Assembly: GCA_041725955.1 (NCBI GenBank)
Contig: JBGRQE010000003.1
Location: forward strand, 78,511-142,510
Reading direction: 5' to 3'
Length of the DNA: 64,000 nucleotides
Source: JBGRPZ01 sp041725955
GTDB lineage: Bacteria > Bacteroidota > Bacteroidia > Bacteroidales > JBGRPZ01
Below the pieces are notes generated by a model, which was not told the origin of the DNA, ran no database searches, and worked only from the letters and a program-made list of their open reading frames with translations. Both the position numbers and the translations under genes were made by a program. Below, in pieces: positions 59,635 through 64,000 of the stretch. Position 1 is the first letter of the stretch. Each line of letters starts with the position of its first letter.

Positions 59635-60561
59635 TTAAAAAGGTATATCTCCACCCAAATAACAATTCAAACCTCTTTGCTCTAAGTAGCATTTCATATC
59701 TATCAGGCTCATACCTTTTCCTAGGTTTAAATTAGAACAATCATATTTTCTTCTTAAAGCATCCCATTTGCTAATACCCATTTCATGAAATGGCAATAAA
59801 TTAACTTCCATAATTCTATTTGTCAACATAAAATCAGCTAAAGAAGAAATATTCAATCTAGTATTATTAAAACCATCGATAATGGGTACTCTTATAACTA
59901 ATCTTCCCGACCAATGTGAATCACACAACATTTGAATATTTCTTAAAATCAACTCATTAGAAATCCCTGTACCTATAATATGTTCTTTAATAGACATATG
60001 TTTTATGTCAACAAAAATAAAATCGACATACTTCATCGCATTCAAAAAATATTCAGACTTGCAATATGCAGAAGTTTCAATTGCTGTGCTTATGTAATTC
60101 TGATCACATAATTTTAAACATTCTAACAAAAAATCATATTGAAAAAAAGGCTCTCCTCCACTAAAGGTAACTCCTCCATCTTCTCCCCAGCAATCTTGAT
60201 GTTTAAGTAATTTAGCTATAAGATCTAAACAAGAAATTTTTTCTCCCACTAACTCTAACCCATCATTTGAACAACTTTGGACACATGAAAAAGAAGTGCA
60301 AGAAGCACAATATTTATCTAAAATTGTAATCCGTTCTTGATTAAACTTTAATGCATTAACTTCACAAGCTGCTGCACAAGAATAGCAGTGTTTACAGTTT
60401 TGCGACCGGAACAAAAGCTCTTTATTTGGATTCCAACTTTCGGGATTGCAGCACCATACACATCGCAAAGGACAGCCTTTTAAAAAGACTGTAGTGCGTG
60501 TTCCTGGGCCGTCATGAATAGAAAAACTTTGTATATCAAAAATAGTTCCTCTACAGTTCAT
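59635..60561 (-). CDS. hpdA: Glycyl-radical enzyme activating enzyme (HpdA-like radical SAM protein)
   Basis: The 308-residue radical SAM protein installs the glycyl radical on the HpdB-like decarboxylase. It begins FDIQSFSIHDGPGTRTTVFLKGC, then CPLRCVWC, the CxxxCxxC cluster site with SAM-binding GG in TFSGGEPFFQ. Between them lies a ferredoxin-like insert with two more cluster motifs: CKHCYSCAAAC and CASCTSFSCVQSC, as in the activases of 4-hydroxyphenylacetate decarboxylase, glycerol dehydratase and benzylsuccinate synthase. The ATG at 60561 shares one base with the hpdC stop (TGATG); the frame also opens one codon earlier at a TTG. Last gene of the hpdBCA-like operon. Confidence 0.88.
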   Translation of the reverse strand: MNCRGTIFDIQSFSIHDGPGTRTTVFLKGCPLRCVWCCNPESWNPNKELLFRSQNCKHCYSCAAACEVNALKFNQERITILDKYCASCTSFSCVQSCSNDGLELVGEKISCLDLIAKLLKHQDCWGEDGGVTFSGGEPFFQYDFLLECLKLCDQNYISTAIETSAYCKSEYFLNAMKYVDFIFVDIKHMSIKEHIIGTGISNELILRNIQMLCDSHWSGRLVIRVPIIDGFNNTRLNISSLADFMLTNRIMEVNLLPFHEMGISKWDALRRKYDCSNLNLGKGMSLIDMKCYLEQRGLNCYLGGDIPF

Positions 60562-60830
60562 CAATAATTCTTTTCTTCAAAACTACTACAAGTTTTGGCA
60601 TTTAATTCACCATAAACCCAATCATCATGACTTAATCCGCAGCAAACACCTATTCCTTCAGTATTTTCCTCTTTAAAATATTGACAAAACTTACATTTCT
60701 CTTTCCTTAGAAAAGACTTACATACAGTATTGTCAATCTCAACAATCTGTCCGCTCTTTCTACAAATCCCTTTTGCAATATCAATGTTTGCAAAAAACTT
60801 ACAATCACTATGTTTAAATTTCATAATCAT
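60561..60830 (-). CDS. hpdC: 4-Hydroxyphenylacetate decarboxylase small subunit-like iron-sulfur protein
   Basis: The 89-residue protein matches the small subunit of the p-cresol-forming decarboxylase: KHSDCKFF, KGICRKSGQ, CKFCQYF, EGIGVCCGLSHDDWVYGELNAKTCSSF. His7, Cys10, Cys23 and Cys37 would ligate one 4Fe-4S cluster and Cys46, Cys49, Cys63 and Cys81 the second. That is the His/Cys3 plus Cys4 pattern I recall for HpdC, with near-identical spacing. An extra Cys64 is present. The start overlaps the hpdB stop by 4 bases (ATGA); a second Met two codons in is possible. In clostridial enzymes this subunit stabilises the large subunit complex. It is the best evidence that the operon is a hydroxyphenylacetate decarboxylase rather than another glycyl radical enzyme. 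Confidence 0.85.
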   Translation of the reverse strand: MIMKFKHSDCKFFANIDIAKGICRKSGQIVEIDNTVCKSFLRKEKCKFCQYFKEENTEGIGVCCGLSHDDWVYGELNAKTCSSFEEKNY

Positions 60831-63445
60831 ACTTTATTATATTCAGTTCTTGCAATTACTTCGTCTTGAATAGGTTTACCAATCTCACACCAATATTGAG
60901 TAAAACCAGCAACTCTCACCATTAAATCTCTATAATTCTCTGGAGATTTTTGAGCAATTCGTAAAGTTTTTGAATCGATGATATTGTACTGTATATGAAA
61001 TCCTCCTTTTCGCATATAAGCACGAGTCAGATCCAACAAACTCTTTGTGCCTTTTTTACCTTCAAGTGCTAAAGGATGCAATTTCATATTTAACTGAGAA
61101 TTTTGCGATTTACTATGATCCCATTTTGTAGCCGAATTAAAAACAGCATATGGTCCAGATAAATCCGTGCCTGGATAAGCACTCATTGAACCATCAGAAA
61201 AAGTTGTTCCTGACAGTCTACCATCTGCCGAAGCAAGTGTTGCAGCTCCTTGAGGACCATGAGTTGAAACAGAAATCTGACATGCATACATTTTTTTTGC
61301 ATATAGAGATTCAAGTTTTCTGGTCATTTTACAGAACCACTCTTCATAATCCTTTAAAATTTGGTCTACATAACTATCATCATTCCCAAATTTTGGAGCT
61401 TCTAAACAATCTTTATGAATTTCTTTCCATTTTTGTTCCTGATCATTTTCCTTTAATGCTATTGAAGAATAGACTCCTGTTGCTGCTGCATTTTTATAAC
61501 CAAAATTACTTTCTATAGCTTTCACAAGAAGTTCTATCGAATACTTTTTTTCGTCAAAAATTAACTTCTTAATTGCTGACAATGAATTAACCATAGTAAT
61601 AGTTCCACAGCTTTCTACATTAAATGTAGCATTATATCTATAACCTAAATTGCCAATATGTAGGCCTAAATCCAAACAATCAGGTTTTAGAAAAGAATTG
61701 ACAACCGACATATTCTTCTTTCTCCATATATCATGTTGAATATTATTACATTTCACAAGAATATTACATGCATCTTCATAATACTTTTTAAACTGATAAA
61801 CAAATTCAGAATATGTTGTAAATATTAAATTATGAGGTGGAAAGACTTGGATATTGGTCCGTAAATCTAATCCGTTTGTCAAAACCAATTCTAAAATCTT
61901 AGGATTTGAAATAAAATGTACTCCTACACTGGTAGGTTGTCCAGCACCACCAGGTATAAAAAACTCCTTTCCGTGCAATTTTAATGTTTTCCAACAAGAA
62001 GGGGAAGTCTCTAAACATCCTCCAATTGCCAATGCTCTTGCTTCACTAACAGTCATTCCTTCTTCAGAATACTGATCAATAATAAAATCAATTCCAACAC
62101 GATTATTCATCCAAGCAGGATATCCAGCACCTGTCTTTGTACATTCAGCGGCTTTTAGCAAAAAGTATTCGGGAAGTTTTTCATCATAGAGAACTGACAA
62201 GGTAGGCTGAGGAGTCTTACATGTTATACCTGCCTCAAGAATTATTTCTTCTAATTCATTATTAGCTGCTTGCCCATCGTGTGTTATTCCTCCCAAGGTA
62301 AGATTATTAAATGTATTTCCAGAAAGAACACCACCAACAACACCCATAGAAGCAAAACAATCGATATTTGTAATTTTTATACGATAAAGCTCCATCAATT
62401 CGTGAACTTCATCCTTTGTAATAATTCCTTTTTCTATATCATGCTTATACCAAGGGTATAAAATCTGCCCTAATCTTCCAATAGCAAGACCTGATATTGC
62501 ATCTTCATTAAGTGCAGCAATATGTAATGTATAAGAAAGTTGTAAAGCTTCACGAAAATTTACAGGAGGCTTATGCGCAATATTCTTTAATATCTCATAA
62601 GTTCTATTATACTCTTCTTTGATTTTTATATCACAGGCAGAATTATATAAATCTAATGCATGCTCTGCATAATTCAAAATCCAGTTCTGAATGCCTTCTA
62701 TAACATTAATAACAGCCTCATAAAAGTACATTCTGTCCATTCCTAAAAGGCCGTCACCATCAGCTTTACCAGCAACATCATTCATACATTCCTTTGCCAT
62801 TTGAATTAAATTATCAAAACCAAACTGCAACGGATAAAAGTAATTAATAACCTCTCTGCCTTGAGGTAAGGTATATCCTGAATCAAACATGCAAATCAAT
62901 GATTGCATTATATTATCCTTAAAAGAAAAGTCAGGAACTTTCTTTTCATACTTTCTACTTAAGTCTTCAACAGATTTCCCTTCCCAATCTTTACTAATTT
63001 TAAGAAGAACAGGTATTTCTTCTTTTCTCATTCCAAATTTTCCAGCAATAGAAACTATATTACCAAAACTTTTAGTAACATTTCCTCCGCCATTACCAAA
63101 CTCGCTAAGTTCATCTGCATTTAAATTTGCTGCTTGATCGGCTTCCTTATAAAGATCTTTTTTCTTAGCAAGAAAAAAACCTTCAGATAACCAAGGCATA
63201 GGAAAAGATCCTCGATAATTGTATGTTTTCTGCATTACAATTAATTCTCCGGGAATAATATTAGGAGTAATCCTAGAAAAAGCTTCTTTTAAAGCTAGAG
63301 CTCGTCTAACAACAGTTACTTCCCCCTCTAATTCTTTCCATTTTCTATTGTACCAATAAGGAAATTCCAAATCAGAACTGGATAGAGTCATATAATATAC
63401 ATCTCTTAAACCAGCAGCACGAGCCGAAGGTAATTGATTACTCAT
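60827..63445 (-). CDS. hpdB: Glycyl radical enzyme, 4-hydroxyphenylacetate decarboxylase large subunit-like
   Basis: The 872-residue protein is a pyruvate formate-lyase-type glycyl radical enzyme. The radical Gly847 lies in LMVRVAGFTQYW near the C-terminus; the thiyl Cys477 lies in AIGGCLETSPSCW, followed by Glu479 (C-x-E). His510 and Glu611 stand where clostridial HPAD has the residues that hold the phenol group, and Ser318 where it has the carboxylate-near serine. These positions keep a constant offset of 26 from the numbering I recall. The predicted reaction is Kolbe-like decarboxylation of 4-hydroxyphenylacetate (from tyrosine) to p-cresol, in the cytoplasm and under anaerobic conditions. 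It heads the operon, with hpdC and hpdA following at 1-4 base overlaps. Indoleacetate or phenylacetate decarboxylase is the alternative. Confidence 0.85.
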   Translation of the reverse strand: MSNQLPSARAAGLRDVYYMTLSSSDLEFPYWYNRKWKELEGEVTVVRRALALKEAFSRITPNIIPGELIVMQKTYNYRGSFPMPWLSEGFFLAKKKDLYKEADQAANLNADELSEFGNGGGNVTKSFGNIVSIAGKFGMRKEEIPVLLKISKDWEGKSVEDLSRKYEKKVPDFSFKDNIMQSLICMFDSGYTLPQGREVINYFYPLQFGFDNLIQMAKECMNDVAGKADGDGLLGMDRMYFYEAVINVIEGIQNWILNYAEHALDLYNSACDIKIKEEYNRTYEILKNIAHKPPVNFREALQLSYTLHIAALNEDAISGLAIGRLGQILYPWYKHDIEKGIITKDEVHELMELYRIKITNIDCFASMGVVGGVLSGNTFNNLTLGGITHDGQAANNELEEIILEAGITCKTPQPTLSVLYDEKLPEYFLLKAAECTKTGAGYPAWMNNRVGIDFIIDQYSEEGMTVSEARALAIGGCLETSPSCWKTLKLHGKEFFIPGGAGQPTSVGVHFISNPKILELVLTNGLDLRTNIQVFPPHNLIFTTYSEFVYQFKKYYEDACNILVKCNNIQHDIWRKKNMSVVNSFLKPDCLDLGLHIGNLGYRYNATFNVESCGTITMVNSLSAIKKLIFDEKKYSIELLVKAIESNFGYKNAAATGVYSSIALKENDQEQKWKEIHKDCLEAPKFGNDDSYVDQILKDYEEWFCKMTRKLESLYAKKMYACQISVSTHGPQGAATLASADGRLSGTTFSDGSMSAYPGTDLSGPYAVFNSATKWDHSKSQNSQLNMKLHPLALEGKKGTKSLLDLTRAYMRKGGFHIQYNIIDSKTLRIAQKSPENYRDLMVRVAGFTQYWCEIGKPIQDEVIARTEYNKV

Positions 63446-63672
63446 AGTCTAATTAAATTAAAGAATTTAGGTAAAAAAAATTGAAGTATGCACCAGCACA
63501 AAACCAATTCAGTAAACTATTCCTATAGAAACATATAAATCGCTAACACAAAAAACTCCACTAAGCCTAATAAAATAACCATTTCATAAATTATTTATTG
63601 CAATAAATTAATAGAATCAAAAACAGAAACCTAAAACACAAGAAAAAAACAGCATTTAACAAATCAAATAAT

Positions 63673-63680
63673 TATCTTTG
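63673..63680 (+). promoter_or_regulatory. -7 element (TATCTTTG) of the terminal SRPBCC-like gene
   Basis: TATCTTTG fits TAnnTTTG, 78 bases before the ATG at 63759. In the 313-base divergent gap 63446-63758 I see no corresponding element for hpdB on the minus strand and no other signal. Confidence 0.42.
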
Positions 63681-63758
63681 TATCATACACCTATAAAATT
63701 TCACTATACTAACTAAAGATTTTTCTTCCCTCACAAAATTAAAAAACATAACTCTATA

Positions 63759-64000
63759 ATGTTATATGTTCCAGTTTTAATCGTTTTATTCTTTTTCTGT
63801 TTATATGTAATAGGAGCTGCTATTCCTGATAATAGATCTTCCAGCTTTGAAGCAATATACAAAGTAGAAATTCATAAAATTTGGAATCTAATTACTGATA
63901 TTAAAGGTCAAACAAAATGGAGAAAAAGCCTAAAAAGAATAGATGTTTTGCATCAAGAAGGAGACTATATGGTTTGGACAGAACATTATTCTAACAATGT
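63759..64000 (+). CDS. Membrane-anchored SRPBCC-like protein (5' part, runs off window)
   Basis: The first 80 residues are visible: a membrane helix (LYVPVLIVLFFFCLYVIGAAIP), then FEAIYKVEIHKIWNLITDIKGQTKWRKSLKRIDVLHQEGDYMVWTEHYSN. The pattern strand-IWxLITDI-xxxxxWRxxLKRI-strand is that of the START/SRPBCC (polyketide cyclase-like) ligand-binding fold. Without the C-terminus, family and function are tentative. Confidence 0.65.
   Translation, partial: MLYVPVLIVLFFFCLYVIGAAIPDNRSSSFEAIYKVEIHKIWNLITDIKGQTKWRKSLKRIDVLHQEGDYMVWTEHYSNN

Noticed and set aside
60827..63445. Ordinary pyruvate formate-lyase (pflB/pflA)
   Set aside because: The active site has one thiyl Cys followed by x-Glu rather than the PFL Cys-Cys pair, the activase has two extra cluster motifs, and a third small Fe-S gene is present.

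Overview
The window is AT-rich, densely packed chromosomal DNA from a member of the Bacteroidota, most plausibly an anaerobic or facultative marine lineage of the Marinilabiliales (Marinifilum/Labilibaculum-like). This placement is inferred. It rests on a short 287-residue primary sigma factor, TAnnTTTG-type promoter elements, few Shine-Dalgarno sequences, a SusC-like TonB-dependent receptor, a probable type IX secretion substrate, many lipoproteins with Bacteroidota-style lipoboxes, and several apparent TTG starts. No phage, insertion sequence or CRISPR array was found.

Layout. 1-3.8 kb: the 5' part of recQ, then a citrate lyase operon (citDE fusion, then citF) on the minus strand. 4.1-9.6 kb: a lipoprotein, then an LtaS-like phosphoglycerol transferase, a diacylglycerol kinase and a SUI1-family protein packed as one operon, then an exported bleomycin-hydrolase-like peptidase. 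9.6-9.9 kb: a GC-rich island with a hairpin and a 22/23-bp tandem repeat. 10-14.8 kb: an unknown protein, a YbdG-like channel, a CrtZ-fold protein that has lost most of its metal-binding histidines next to idi, and a subtilisin-like lipoprotein. 15.2-19.4 kb: housekeeping genes rpsO, pnp, rpoD and rpe. 19.5-34 kb: a WG-repeat protein, an Ldh-family dehydrogenase, a serine hydrolase, an MBL-fold hydrolase, an M61-like peptidase, pepD, lipoproteins, a sugar nucleotidyltransferase and an AddB-like nuclease. 34-43.2 kb: an exported endonuclease/phosphatase-fold protein, a sigma factor/anti-sigma-TPR pair facing a large periplasmic TPR-CHAT protein, a cohesin/dockerin-like exported protein and a thioredoxin-like lipoprotein. 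43.3-53.3 kb: tRNA-Val(GAC), a TonB-dependent receptor, an MFS transporter, a methyltransferase, dinB, a DPP-IV-type peptidase and a PDZ-hydrolase. 53.5-59.6 kb: an unknown gene, a giant TamB homologue and divergent tsaD. 59.6-63.4 kb: a three-gene glycyl-radical operon. After 63.7 kb: the start of an SRPBCC-like gene.

The most striking locus is the operon at 59.6-63.4 kb. It has the gene order, the small Cys-rich subunit and the active-site spacing of 4-hydroxyphenylacetate decarboxylase (hpdBCA, p-cresol-forming), which is known mainly from clostridia. Other points of interest are a possible signalling circuit made of a sigma factor, a membrane-bound TPR anti-sigma and a periplasmic CHAT protease (35.3-40 kb); the CrtZ-like probable pseudoenzyme; the CitD-CitE fusion without accessory genes nearby; and the abnormal 5' end of tamB. 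All function calls come from reading motifs and family resemblance, with no database search.
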